Shown piece by piece: positions 1 through 12,500 of a stretch of DNA of 64,000 bases. The stretch is from Rana temporaria (taxonomy: Eukaryota; Chordata; Amphibia; Anura; Ranidae). The notes below the pieces were generated by a model. It ran no database searches and was not told where the DNA came from. It saw only the letters and a list, made by a program, of their open reading frames with translations. Each line of letters starts with the position of its first letter. Position 1 is the stretch's first letter. The translations under genes and the position numbers were made by a program. The stretch covers positions 199,723,044-199,787,043 of the forward strand of contig NC_053494.1 in assembly GCF_905171775.1 (NCBI RefSeq), given 5' to 3'.

Positions 1-302
1 TGAAGTTTCCACAGTCTGATGATTTGGGGAGCCGTGTCATCTGCTGGTGTTGGTCCTCTGTGTGGTTTTATCAAGTCTAAAGGTCAGCACAGCCGTCTAC
101 CAGGATATTTTAGAGCACATCATGCTTCCTTCTGCTGTCAGCTTTATGGAGATGCCAATTTTTAAGCAGGACTTGGCACCGGCCCACACTGCCAAAAGTA
201 CCAATACCTGGTCACATGATCATGGTATCACTGTGCTTGATTGGCCAACAAACTCACCTGACTTAAACCCCATAGAGAATCAGTGGAGTATTGTCAAGCA
301 AG
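1..302 (+). pseudogene. Tc1-type transposase relic, 3' part, left piece
   Basis: Translates to MIWGAV (upstream frame), then after a small frameshift in the AAGG run near 82, TAVYQDILEHIMLPSA, AHTAKSTNTW and HGITVLDWPTNSPDLNPIEN: the second D and the E region of a Tc1/mariner DDE transposase. It stops at about 298 where foreign sequence begins; the missing C-terminus resumes at about 970. Start cut by the window edge. No intact enzyme. Confidence 0.9.
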
Positions 303-950
303 AGTGAGTAACTTATACAGCGCTAACAAATGCGAACTAAATCGCCTCAAGGCCATGGAAGGCGCTACTAACCATCATCCACATGGAAGATGACCATCGA
401 GCCTTCAGGAAAAAACTGAAGACCCACCTCTTCTGAAGGACAAGGACCTCCCCGGAAAGTCCGGGGAGGTCCTTGTCCTTCAGAAGAGGTGGGTCTTCAG
501 TTTTTTCCTGAAGGCTCGATGGTCATCTTCCATGTGGATGATGGTTAGTAGCGCCTTCCATAGCTGTGGCCCCTGGACTGCAAATCTTCGTTCTCCTTTC
601 GATTTGTAGCGGTTCTTGGGGATGCAGAGCAGGTTTCGATTCGTCGATCGTAGGGCCCACCCAGGGTGTAGTGTCGCAATTTCTCACATAGGTATTGCGG
701 GGCTTTACCTTGTGTGCATTTGTGAGTGGGGCAGAGTGTCTTGAATGTCAACCGATTCTTTTACGGTTAGCAAATGGAGGGACTTCAGGGACGGGGTGAT
801 GGACTCCCAAGGCTTTTTTCCCCGTTATCAGTCTGGCCGCTGTGTTCTGGACGACTTGTAGACACGAGATCTGGTAATTGGGTAGTCCTAGGTAGAGGGA
901 GTTAGCGTAATCCAGTCGAGCATTGATGATTGTTCCGACCTACTACTGCT
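303..950 (-). mobile_element. LINE (CR1/L2/Rex-like) 3' end inserted in Tc1 relic
   Basis: Minus-strand reading gives ARLDYANSLYLGLPNYQI, LQVVQNTAARLITG and later HKCTQGKAPQYLCEKLRHY and EDDHRAFRKKLKTHLF followed by a stop: the typical C-terminal end of a non-LTR reverse transcriptase, with several frameshifts. It splits the Tc1 gene, so it arrived later. The 3' tail is present twice as a perfect inverted repeat (separate entry). Confidence 0.8.
355..561. repeat. Perfect inverted repeat, 102-bp arms, 3-bp spacer
   Basis: Bases 355-456 are the exact reverse complement of 460-561, with AAG between. The sequence is the LINE 3' terminus. Perfect identity with almost no loop fits either a fresh fold-back event or an assembly/library artefact. 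Confidence 0.95.
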
Positions 951-952
951 TT

Positions 953-1200
953 TGTCCTTATCCGGGATGAAGGGGAAGATGAGACACCAGACCCAACATG
1001 CAGACGATCTGAAGGGCCGCTATCAAAGCACCTGGGCTTCCATAATACCTCAGCAGTGCCACAGGCTGATCACCTCCATGCCACACCGCATTGATGCAGA
1101 AATTCATGCAAAAGGAGCCACCGACCAAGTATTGAGTTCACACTACACTGTACATGGACAAACTTTTCAGTAAGACAACATTTCTGTATTAAAAATCTTT
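953..1200 (+). pseudogene. Tc1-type transposase relic, C-terminal piece
   Basis: Reads KMRHQTQHADDLKGRYQSTW, ASIIPQQCHRLITSMPHRID and IHAKGA, the standard Tc1 C-terminal motif (W..I.P..C..L..SMP.R....I.AKG). It continues the 1-302 fragment after removal of the LINE. Sequence to 1254 is AT-rich and contains the rest of the old element. Confidence 0.87.
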
Positions 1201-1262
1201 TTTTATTGGTCTTATGTAATATTAACATTTTCTGAGATACTTGGGTTTCCAGTAGCTGTAAG

Positions 1263-3107
1263 TAGGGTTGTCCCGATAACCGATACTAGTATCGGGAGTG
1301 ATACTGAGCATTTGCGCGAGTACTTGTACTCACGCAAATGCTCCCGATGCCAGACCCGATACTTTTGATTTTATTTTCTAGAGAGCGGGTGGGAGAGGGG
1401 GCGGAGAGGGGGTGGAGAGCGGAGCCGAGCAGTCCTCAAAGAGAAAGCCAAGCCCCCCCCCCCCCAGCGCGGGGAACATTACAGCTTTCATTTGAATAGC
1501 TGTGTGTTCCCTGCTGCACCACGTCATATATAGCCCCTCCCCCTCGTCCGGGTAGTTTGATAGCTAGATCACCCATTCCAGGATTGGATGGGTGATCTGT
1601 CTATCAAAGTGCCCGAACAAGGGGGAGGGGCTATATATGACATGGCGCGGCTATTCAAATGAAAGCTGTAATGTTCCCCCCGCTCTGGGGGGGGGCTTTG
1701 GCTTTCTCTGTGGGGACATGGCCTGCATCTCTGGGGGGACACATGCTGCATCTCTGGGGGGACACATGGCTGCATCTATGGGGGGGACACGTGGCTGCAT
1801 CTATGGGGGGGACATGTGGCTGCATCTCTGGGGGGGGCACGTGGCTGCATCTCTGGGGGGACACATGGCTGCATCTCTGGGGGGACACATGCTGCATCTA
1901 TGGGGGGGACACGTGGCTGCATCTATGGGGGGGGACACGTGGCTGCATCTATGGGGGGGGACACGTGGCTGCATCTATGGGGGGGACACGTGGCTGCATC
2001 TCTGGGGGGGACACGTGGCTGCATCTCTGGGGGGACACGTGGCTGCATCTCTGGGGGGACACGTGGCTGCATCTCTGGGGGACACGTGGCTGCATCTCTG
2101 GGGGGACACGTGGCTGCATCTCTGGGGGGACACGTGGCTGCATCTCTGGGGGGACACGTGGCTGCATCTCTGGGGGGACACGTGGCTGCATCTCTGGGGG
2201 GACACGTGGCTGCATCTCTGGGGGGACACGTGGCTGCATCTCTGGGGGGGACACGTGGCTGCATCTCTGGGGGGGACACGTGGCTGCATCTCTGGGGGGG
2301 ACACGTGGCTGCATCTCTGGGGGGACACGTGGCTGCATCTCTGGGGGGACACGTGGCTGCATCTCTGGGGGGACACGTGGCTGCATCTCTGGGGGGACAC
2401 GTGGCTGCATCTCTGGGGGGACACGTGGCTGCATCTCTGGGGGGGACACATGGCTGCATCTCTGGGGGGGACACATGGCTGCATCTCTGGGGGGGACACA
2501 TGGCTGCATCTCTGGGGGGACACATGGCTGCATCTCTGGGGGGGACACATGGCTGCATCTCTGGGGGGGACACATGGCTGCATCTCTGGGGGGGGACACA
2601 TGGCTGCATCTCTGGGGGGGGACACATGGCTGCATCTCTGGGGGGACACATGGCTGCATCTCTGGGGGGACACATGGCTGCATCTCTGGGGGGACACATG
2701 GCTGCATCTCTGGGGGGACACATGGCTGCATCTCTGGGGGGACACATGGCTGCATCTCTGGGGGGACACATGGCTGCATCTCTGGGGGGACACATGGCTG
2801 CATCTCTGGGGGACACACATGGCTGCATCTCTGGGGGACACACATGGCTGCATCCCTGGGGGGACACATGGCTGCATCTCTGGGGGGACACATGGCTGCA
2901 TCTCTGGGGGGGGACACATGGCTGCATCTCTGGGGGGACACATGGCTGCATCTCTGGGGGGACACATGGCTGCATCTCTGGGGGGACACATGGCTGCATC
3001 TCTGGGGGGACACATTTTGAAAAAAGTATCGGTATCGGCAAGTACATGAAAAAAAAGTATCGGTACTTGTACTCGGTCCTAAAAAAAGTGGTATCGGGAC
3101 AACCCTA
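1263..3107. mobile_element. hAT-type non-autonomous element with internal minisatellite
   Basis: Terminal inverted repeats TAGGGTTGTCCCGATA and their complement TATCGGGACAACCCTA (with one base difference inside) are flanked by an exact 8-bp duplication GCTGTAAG (1255-1262 and 3108-3115). An 8-bp TSD with such ends is the hAT signature. Inside are inverted arms around 1460-1690 and a large tandem array; no transposase. Confidence 0.85.
1719..3013. repeat. ~23-bp minisatellite, about 56 units, G-run plus CACGTG/CACATG
   Basis: Unit GACACRTGGCTGCATCTCTG plus a run of 4-8 G. From about 1790 to 2440 units carry mainly CACGTGG (a canonical E-box), from about 2445 to 3013 CACATGG. Open frames through it on both strands are by-products of the repeat. 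Confidence 0.95.
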
Positions 3108-3331
3108 GCTGTAAGCCATAATCATTAAAATGAAAAGAAAGAAACGCTTGAAATATATCACTCTATGTGCAACGCATCTATATAAAATATATGAGTTCAC
3201 TTTTGAATTAAATTAACTTTTTAAAGATTTTCTACTTTTTGGAGACACACCTGTATGTGATTACATTCAGTGAAGGTTTTCCTCTGCTTTAATACAGGAT
3301 CTAACAGCCAGGCACCAAGGATAGCACTCAC

Positions 3332-3538
3332 CTCGCCGGCAGTGGTGTGGGAATGGATACTGATCTGGCAGGACCCTCCTCCATGGCAGTACACCGTGGT
3401 GTTCATATTGCTGCGGGTGAGCAGTGCGGAGATCTCCTCCTGGGATGGCACCATCTCCCGGCATTTGGTTTTCTTCAGAGCGTCAACAATGAAATGTGCA
3501 ACTGCTCAACCTCCGTGCCAGGGAAGCTGTCCCTCACC
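3332..3538 (-). CDS. MYO10: MYO10 exon 24 of window: MyTH4-FERM junction, 1-bp deletion
   Basis: 207 bp, CTGTAG acceptor and GTGAGT donor. It encodes VRDSFPGTEVEQ, then after one missing base at about 3500 AHFIVDALKKTKCREMVPSQ and EEISALLTRSNMNTTVYCHG, GGSCQISIHSHTTAGE. Matches the CREFVPSRDEIEALI...TSTVYCHGGGSCKITINSHTTAGE start of FERM F1. The next FERM exon is not visible in 1-3331. Confidence 0.94.
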
Positions 3539-6500
3539 CTACAGGGGACAAAGGGTCAGTGTCACAACATGCATGTACACAGGCTTCACCAGGAGGGGGC
3601 AGTATAAAGCTGAAACATCATTTTACATTTCTATATCAATTTAAATGCTTTCCCTTCAGTTTTGCACAGTTGTACAGACTCCTCTCCGGTACGGAAATGG
3701 CTTACTTCAATTTGGCTGCACACTCTGACCTTCTTCAAAAAGTGCATTAGAAGCTGCAGCAGGTCAGACAGAGCCTGCCTTATTTCCTGGCTGGAGGACA
3801 TCCAGCATCAGGGCACCCTTACACAGCTTTAGGTAGGGCCCCCCTGGAGCAGAGAACCGGAGGGCCCTCCTCCCTCCTGCCGCGAGAAGCCCGGGGGAGT
3901 TGTGGTAACAAAGGGCCAGATTCACAGAGCAGATACGCCGTCGTATCTCTGTTTCTATCTATGCGACTGATTCATAGAATCAGTTACTCATAGATAGCCA
4001 TAAGATCCGACAGGTGTAATTGTTTTACACTGTCGGATCTTAGGATGCAGTACCGCGGCCTCCGCTGGGGGGAGTTTGCGTCGTAAACCAGCGTCGGGTA
4101 TGCAAATTAGCAGTTACGGCGATCCACAAAGGTTTTTCCCGTCGTTATGCCGGCGCAAGTGTTAGATTCCCGTAGATAGGGCTGCTATTAACATGGTGTA
4201 AAATTACTCCATCATGTTAAAGTATGCCGGTCTTTCCCGCGTCGCTTTTGAATTTTTTTTGTTTTCCCGGCGTAAGTACGTTACGCACGTCGCGATTCTC
4301 AACACGTCGGCGCATCGTAATTGCGCGCAAAGCACGTCGGGAAATTCTCGAACGGAGCATGCGCAGTACGTCCGGCGGCGCCCCATTTGAATTGGGCCGC
4401 CTTGCGCCGGACGTGTTTACGATACACCGCCGTGAGTTTCCAGGTAAGATGGTCACCAGTCATCTCTATGACCGTCGGAGGACCCGGGCGCGATGTGATG
4501 ACGTCACGCCCGGGTCCCCGTAAGTAAACAAAGCCGCAATTGCGGCTGCTAAGCAACAGTAATCATGACATCGGTGAATTTTTTTTCACCGATTTCATGC
4601 TTTCCAGCCTGGAGGAGAGATGTGCGGTCTTATTGACCCCGCATCTCTCCATAAAGAGTACCTGTCACACACATTCCTATTACAAGGAATGTAAACATCC
4701 CTTGTAATAGGAATAAAAGTGATAATAAAAAAAAAAAAAAAAAGTGTAAAAAAATAAATAAATATGTAAAAAAAAAAAGAAAGGAATACATATTTTTTTT
4801 TTTTTTAACGCCCCTGTCCCAGTAGCTTGCGCGCAGAAGCGAACGCACACGCAAGTCCCGCCGACATATGTAAACGCCGTTTAAACCACATATGTGAGGT
4901 ATCGCCACATGCGTTAGAGTGCCAGCAACAATTCACTAGAGCACTAGAGCTCCTCTGTAAATCTAAACTGGTAACCTGTAAAAAAAATTAAAGCGTTGCC
5001 TATGGAGATTTTTAAGTACCGAAGTTTGGCGCCATTCCATGAGTGTGCGCAATTTTAAAGCGTGACATGTTAGGTATCTATTTACTCGGTGTAACATCAT
5101 CTTTCATATTTTACAAAAAAATTGGGGCTAACTTTACTGTTTTGTTATTTTTTTAATTCATGAAACAATTTTTTTTCCAAAAAAAAGGCGTTTGAAAAAT
5201 TATTGCGCAAATACCGTGCAAGATAAAACGTTTCAATGACCGTTCGTTTTATTCCCTAGGGGTGTCTGCTAAAAAAACATATATAATGTTTGGGGTTCTG
5301 CGTAATTTTCTAGCAAAAAAATTATGATTTGTACATGTAGGAGAGAAGTGCATAATAGGCCTGGTATGGAGGTGTGTATAAAAGCCCTGTATAGAAGTGG
5401 TTAATTTTCGAATTTTCAATTTTTTTATTTTTCGAATTTTCAAATTTTTCATTTTCGAAAATTCGAAATTCCGAAAATGGAAAATTCGAAAATGAAAAAT
5501 AAAAAAAATTGAAAATTCGAAAATTAACCACTTAAAAAGTTAAAAATGTGAAATCTCCAAATGAAAAATTCGAAAATTCTAAATTGAAAAATTTCGAAAA
5601 TTGAAAAATTCGAATTTCGAAAATTGAAAAATTTTGAATTTCGAAAAACAGAAAAAAGGAAAAATTTGAAAAATAAAAAATTAGAAAATTCAGAATTTCT
5701 AAAATAAAAAAATGTGAAAAATTAAAAAAAACAAAAAAAATCTGAATTTCCGAAATTCGGAAATACGAAAATGAAAAATTCGGAAGTACGAAAATTCAGA
5801 AATAACGAATTTCCGAATTTTCGTTAAAAAACTAATTAGAAACTAAACAAATTGCACATGTCTAGACCTCGCATTGCCATGCAAAGAAAGGACAGACCGC
5901 CTGACATACTTCACTTTCTACAGCTGCAGCAAACTGACAGTTGATAGCGGAGAACAAAGACGGGGTTTGACCCTCACCTCTTCAGATGAAACTTAAAGTA
6001 TCGCAGGATGTCTCGGCCGGGTAAGAAAGTGCAGCTCATGCAGGTGAGCAGTTGCCAGTGCCGCAGGTTACCCGCGCTGTCGGGCTGGGGAACGTGATTG
6101 GTCTGTTTGATCAGCTGACAGTAAACTTCGTCTCTGAGCGGCTTGAGATCCTGGCAGGTCTGTAGGATGCTTGGATTATGGGGACCGGATCCGGGACCGT
6201 CTCTATTTCCTGCAGGGAGTTAAAGATCCTCACTGCCTCGTCCTGAAGAGTGGTGTATCCCTTCTCCTTTTGTACTGAAAACAAGCAGAAAAAGCATTAC
6301 ACAGAGAAGTCAAGTGAGCACAGAAATCAGGAGCAAGTCAGGTCAATCTAGAAGACTGCAGATATTATTTTTTTTAAATGGAAAACTAATATAATACGCA
6401 AAAGCTACTTTGTTATTTAATGTTATTACAGCAGATCTTGCACAGAATGGAAAAATACCCATTGAATCTGCCAGAAATTCAGAGCTGTCCTGTGAAAACG

Positions 6501-9500
6501 TTGTGTTATCCCCTTTCCTTTTTTGGAGAGTTTTTTTTTTTTTTTTATGTATGCAATATTAAAGGTAAGTTGTATATATATTTTTTTTTTAATCCATTGC
6601 AGTTTGGCCTTGGGGCTTAGCCCCTGGGGTCCTCCCACGGGCCACCAGGCATTCATTTATGTGCCCCCCTGGATGATGTGGGGTGGTCCCCATCAGTAGC
6701 ATCGCTAGGGGTGACTTTTTGGGGCAATAGCCCCAAATCTGGGTCCATAGCCCCAAGTCTCTCAGACTGCCGTGGCCTCTCTGCAGCGGAGCCGTGAATG
6801 CAGTGGGCAGCACCGGAGGGCAGGCAGCATGGGAGAGCCTGGCAGGCAAAAGAGCAGAGAGATTACATCATCTCTCACCGCCCGCCCTGCATCACCTCAC
6901 TGTGCATCCGGGGGCAGCAGATAGATGACATCTGTCTTGTGACCTTGATGTAAGTGGAGGAGCTCTCTGGGGACCCCGATGTAAGGGGGGGGCTCTCTGG
7001 GGACACCGATTGTAAGGGGGGGCTCTCTGGGGACCCCGATGTAAGGGGGGGCTCTCTGGGGACCCCGATGTAAGGGGGAGGCTCTCTGGGGACCCCGATG
7101 TAAGGGGGAGGCTCTCTGGGGACCCCAATGTAAGGGGGGGCTCTCTGGGGACCCCAATGTAAGGGGGGGCTCTCTGGGGACCCCGATGTAAGGGGGGGCT
7201 CTCTGGGGACCCCAATGTAAGGGGGGGCTCTATGGGGACCCCGATGTAAGGGGGGCTCTATGGGGGACCCCGATGTAAGGGGGGCTCTATGGGGACCCCG
7301 ATGTAAGGGGGGGGGCTCTATGGGGACCCCGATGTAATGATAAAAATATATATAATTAGTCACAGTGATCATATAGTACAGACAGGACCAATTAAACATG
7401 TGATTAGCTGTGGTCAATCACAGCTAGCTAAATTACAATACAAACAGAATGAATCAGTTTCATTCATTAAAATAGTTGCTTATACCAGTGAAATTCACTG
7501 CTAAACGCAATCTCAGGGCCAGATTCACGTAGGAGAGCGTATATTTACGCAGGCATAGCGTATCCTATTTACGCTACGCGCTCCGCAACTTAAACAGGCA
7601 AGTGCAGTATTCACAAAGCACTTGCTCCGTAAGTTGCGGTAGCGTAAATGGGCCGGCGTAAGCCAGCGTAATTCAAATTTGGAAGAGGTGGGGGGCGTGT
7701 GCATTCAAATGAGCCGTGACCCCACGCAAATGATGCGCCTAACGAATGGCGCATGCGCGCGCAATGCTCAGTATCAACGTCGAATTTTATGCCCTAAGAT
7801 ACACCAGGCCCAATGCCTGTGCCGTGAACGTAACCTACGCACAGGCCCATTCACGTACGATTTACGTAAACGACGTAAAAAAAAAAGATACGCTTGCCGA
7901 CGTCCATACTTTGCATTGGCTGCGCCTCATATAGGCAGGGGTAACTTTACGCCGGATGTAAGCCTAACGTAAACGGCGTAGCGGGCTCAAGTACGTTCGT
8001 GAATCGGCGTATCTACCTAATTTACATATTCGACGCGTAAATCTACGGAAGCGCCCCTTGCGGCCAGCGTAAATATGCACCCAAGATACAACAGCGTAGG
8101 AGACTTACGCCGCTCGTATCTTGGCCAAATCTATGCGTAACTGATTCTAAGAATCAGGCGCATAGATACGACGGCTCGCATTCGGACCTACGACGGCGTA
8201 CGTGGAGATACGCCGTCGTAAGTCCTTTGAGAATCTGGCCCATACTGATTAAAAAAAAAAAAATCCTGATCACTTCCCCAGAGTAGTACAGTGTTACTAT
8301 GGTAACATTGTTATTGCTCTGGTCACAGTGCGTTAATAAATTAAAAGAAAGATAAAAAAAATGTTTTTGTTTTTTTACATACTGCCACCAGTTAGTGTCC
8401 CTTGATCACCAGTTTATATAATTCTGTACAGCACTGGTGACAATATGTAAAAAAAAAAAAAAAATCTTCAATTTCCAAAAAATTGAGACAAAAAAAATAA
8501 AAAAACACACCATGCCCTCTTACTAAATACCTTGGACTGTCTACTTTCCCAAAAATGGGTAATTTGTACTGTCCTAGCATTTTCAGGCCTCAATTGCTCC
8601 AATTTTCAGATATATATCATAGTTTGTGGACTCAAACTTTCCTACAGACCAAATAATATACAATGAATTGGGTTATTTTTACCAAAGAACTGCGCAGAAT
8701 ACATTTGGCCCTAAATTTATGAAGAAAGATCATTTATTTGCAAACTTTTATAACAGAAACGAAGAACGTGTTTATTTTTTCCCTTTTTTAGTTTTTTTTT
8801 TGGTATTTTTTTTACTTATTTAGCAAAAGGGGTTAAAAAGGGTCAATACCGCCGGCAATGCGACTCTGTAGAGGCGCATTGCCGGCGGTATATAGCCGCG
8901 TTTCCCATTGCTTTCAATGGGAAGGAGTGGTAAACACACCACTCCTTCACCGCTATAAAGATGCGGCTAGCAGGACTTTGGAGCGGTCCCTGCTAGCGCA
9001 CCGCTCCAGTGTGAAAGCCCTCGGGGCTTTCACACTGGAGAACAGCAGCTGCTGTTTCAGGTCGGTTTGCAGGTGCTATTTTTAGCGCAATAGCGCCTAC
9101 AAACCGCCCCAGGGGTCCTAAAGTGGTTAATAAATGAATCCAAAACGTAAAAACATTTTTCCCATCATGTTCATCTCTCATAATTAGTTTCAAAGTTGTA
9201 TTGCTAAAGACAGTAAGGCCCCGTACACACGTCCGAGGAACTCGACTTGCCAAACACATCGAGTTCCTCGTCGAGTTCAGTGTGGAAGCCGCCGAGGAGC
9301 TCGGCGGGCCGACTTTCCTCATTGAACAACGAGGAAAAAGAGAACATGTTCTCTTTTTTGGCCCGACGAGTTCCTCGTCGGCTTCCTCGCTGAAAAGTGT
9401 TCACACGACCGAGTTTCTCGGGCAGAATACGGCTCCGACCGAGTTTCTGGCTGAATTCTGCCGAGAAACCTCGGTCGTGTGTACGGGGCCTCAAGGGGTT

Positions 9501-12500
9501 TGAGTAGTTTGGCCAAAAGAAACTGGGCAGGGCTGACACCACTTGATAAAACATTGGAAAATGTGTTGCTGACCTGTACTGGGTACGTTTGTTTTGCCCT
9601 GGCATACAATTCAAATACATCGTTCTTACCCTTTGACCCAAATGGGCAGACTAATCACCGTAACGGTAATGACTTGTCTACAAACAAGGTTTAGCGCTCG
9701 CTGAACGGAGATCTGGGTTATAATTTATGTCACCTCATTGTTCGAGGTTTATTTTCACGAAAAGCCCAACTCATATTTGTTATTGTTTGGAGAGGAGGAA
9801 GTGAAGGGCATTTAGAGTTCCCTCATTCCACTATTACAATGGTGACAATGGAGCTGGAAGTCAATGCTCAGAGGTTACTTTGGGTTCTCGGGGTCATTTT
9901 ATTCACTGCAGTCTCCGGGAAGCCTGGAAAATGGATTGTACCTTAAAGGACATTTATCCTAAACAAGAGCTTGATTGTTAAAAAAGGAAGTTATTAGCCC
10001 TGACACTATATATATATATTAACACAGGATATATATTCCTCTATCTGTGGCCTTTAATACTGACAAGCCTTGCTCAGTCTCATCATAGACAAAACCCACC
10101 GATCTGCCATTTTTATCTTGGGAAGTGAACATAAACCTGGATTATCAATCAGTGTGCACCGAGGAGCCAACTTTCAAGTGTACCCGTCATGAAAGAAACC
10201 CATGACATCTACTTTAGCACAACTGATTGACATAGACTTCTATGAGACCATCTGACAAGCCTCTTCAACCTCAGGTGATGGATACATAGAGGTACACTAT
10301 GGCCCAAATTCACAGCGAGCAAGGCGCACATTACGCCGCAGTAGAGTAACCAATGACGCTACGCCAACGCAGCGCAGAGAGGCAAGCAATGCATTCAGCA
10401 AACCAGTGCTCCCAACGCTGCGCCAGTGTGGCGTGGGATTCGAAGGCGACGCCGTGTAGGTGGAAGTGGGCGTGACCCCATGCAAATGATGGGCCGAGCA
10501 CCAGACAGATAGTATCACGAACTGCGCATGCGCCGTGACGTGGACTATTTCCCTCATTTGCATGTTTGAATGGCTAATCAATGGAGCGGCACATGCGCAC
10601 AGCCTAAATGTGCGCCCACCCTACGCCGGTTGTAAGCAAGCTACGTCGGCGGGGTGTAGCCTGGTTTTTAGGCGCATATCTGTTTGTGGTCGTGTCGCAC
10701 AGATACGATGGCGCACATTTGCACTTACGTTGGCGTAACTTGTTTATACGTCGGGGGTACGTGCTTTGTGAATCTGGGCCGATATTACCAAAAGTATTGG
10801 GACGCCTGCCTTTACACACACTTGAACTTTAATGGCATCCCAGTCTTAGTCTGTAGGGTTCAATATTGAGTTGGCCCACCCTTGGCAGCTCTCTAATTCC
10901 TCCCAAAGATGTTCTATCGGGTTTAGGTCAGGCCCAGTCAAGTTCCTGCACCCCAAACTCACTCATCCATGTCTTTAGGACCTTGCTTTCTGCACTGGTG
11001 CGCAATCATGTTGGAAGAAGAAGGGGCACCCCCAAATTGTTCTCACAAAGTTGGGAGCATGATATTGTCCAAAATGTCTTGGTATGCTGAGCCTTAAAAG
11101 GGGTTGTAGACCCTCGTGTTTTTTCCTATGCATTAAGGTGAAAAAACTTCTTCTAGTGAACCGGCCCCCCACCCCTCCCGTTTTACTTACCTGAGCCCTA
11201 GAATTTCCACAACGGAGAGCGCGCTCTTTCCTTGCCGGGGTTTTCGGCTCTTGATTTGATAGCAGCGCAGCCATTGGCTCCCGCTGCCCTCAATCAAATC
11301 CAATGGGGGTGGGCACCGGGGGCGGAGCCAAGTTCTACATTCGGCATCTATGCTGGACTCGGTAGCGCGCTTCTCCTAGGGGTTATACGATGGCGAGGGA
11401 GGAGCCGACGAGGGACCCCAGAAATCGGGGGGCCACCTCTGTGCAAAACAAAGGGCCAAATCCTCAAAAGAGATACGACGGCGTATCTACTGATACGCCG
11501 TCGTTTCCAACTATGGAACTGATCCATAGAATCAGTTTTCCATAGTTAGGCAGAAGATCCGGCATGTGGTAAGGGACTTACACTGCCGGATCTTAGGATG
11601 CAGTACCTCATCCGCCGCTGGGGGCATGTCGTGTCGAAATGCCGCCTCGGGTATGCAAATTAGCACTTACGGAGATCATGAAGCTTTTCAGTTTTGTTTT
11701 TTCTCCGTAAGTTTTAGTTTTGCAAAAGCAAAATTAGGGCTGCTTTTACAAGTGTAAAGTTAGTACACCATGTAAAAGCAGACCCTTCTGTCCAGCGACA
11801 CGATTTTTTTTTTGTTTTGAATTTTTTTTTGTTTTGAATTTTTTTTCTTTCTTCCGTATCTTTTTTTTTTCCGACACAACTTTATTGACCCGACGCGATC
11901 CACAAAGCTCGGCGTAACGTAATTTCGCGCTATGCACGTCGGGAAAAATGATGTCACGAGCATGCGCAGTACGGCCGGCACGGCGAGCGCGCCTAATTTA
12001 AATGGAATCGCCCCCATTTGAAGAGGAACGCCTTGCGCCCGCGGAATTTAAGTTACACAGCCCAAAATTTCTAGGTAAGTGCTTTGTGGATCGGGCACTT
12101 AGGTATACATTTTAAGGCAGTGTAACTTAAATGGAAAAATTTACGTTACGCCGGATCTTTGTGGATTTGGCCCAAACTGCTCAGTGGAGGGAAGTATGAC
12201 ATGTTTGTTATTTAAAAAAAAAAAAAAAACCTAGCTTTACGATCACCTTAAGAGTTCCCTTTACAGGAACTAAGGGGCCAAGCCCTACCACTGAAAAACA
12301 ACCCCACACCATAATCCCTACCCTCCACCAAATGACTTGGACAGTGCACAAAGCAAGGTTCCTATGATGTAGGTGCGCCCTACAGGAGGAGCAAAACCGA
12401 GTTGGGCTGAACGCTGCTCAGCCATTCACTAGAAGCTTTAGTGTTTTAGGAATGAATAAAAGGCGTCTTAATTAGCTGAGATGGAGAAACGTGTGGATAA

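Noticed and set aside
1592..3108. Several 350-485-codon open frames on both strands
   Set aside because: They follow the ~23-bp minisatellite and its G-run length changes; composition is purely periodic (HVAASLGG, PRDAATC), with no independent protein evidence.
1..3331. The next FERM exon of MYO10
   Set aside because: No minus-strand match to the VEKLIRGL or FALFEYNG-type motifs; the interval is filled by Tc1, LINE and hAT sequence.
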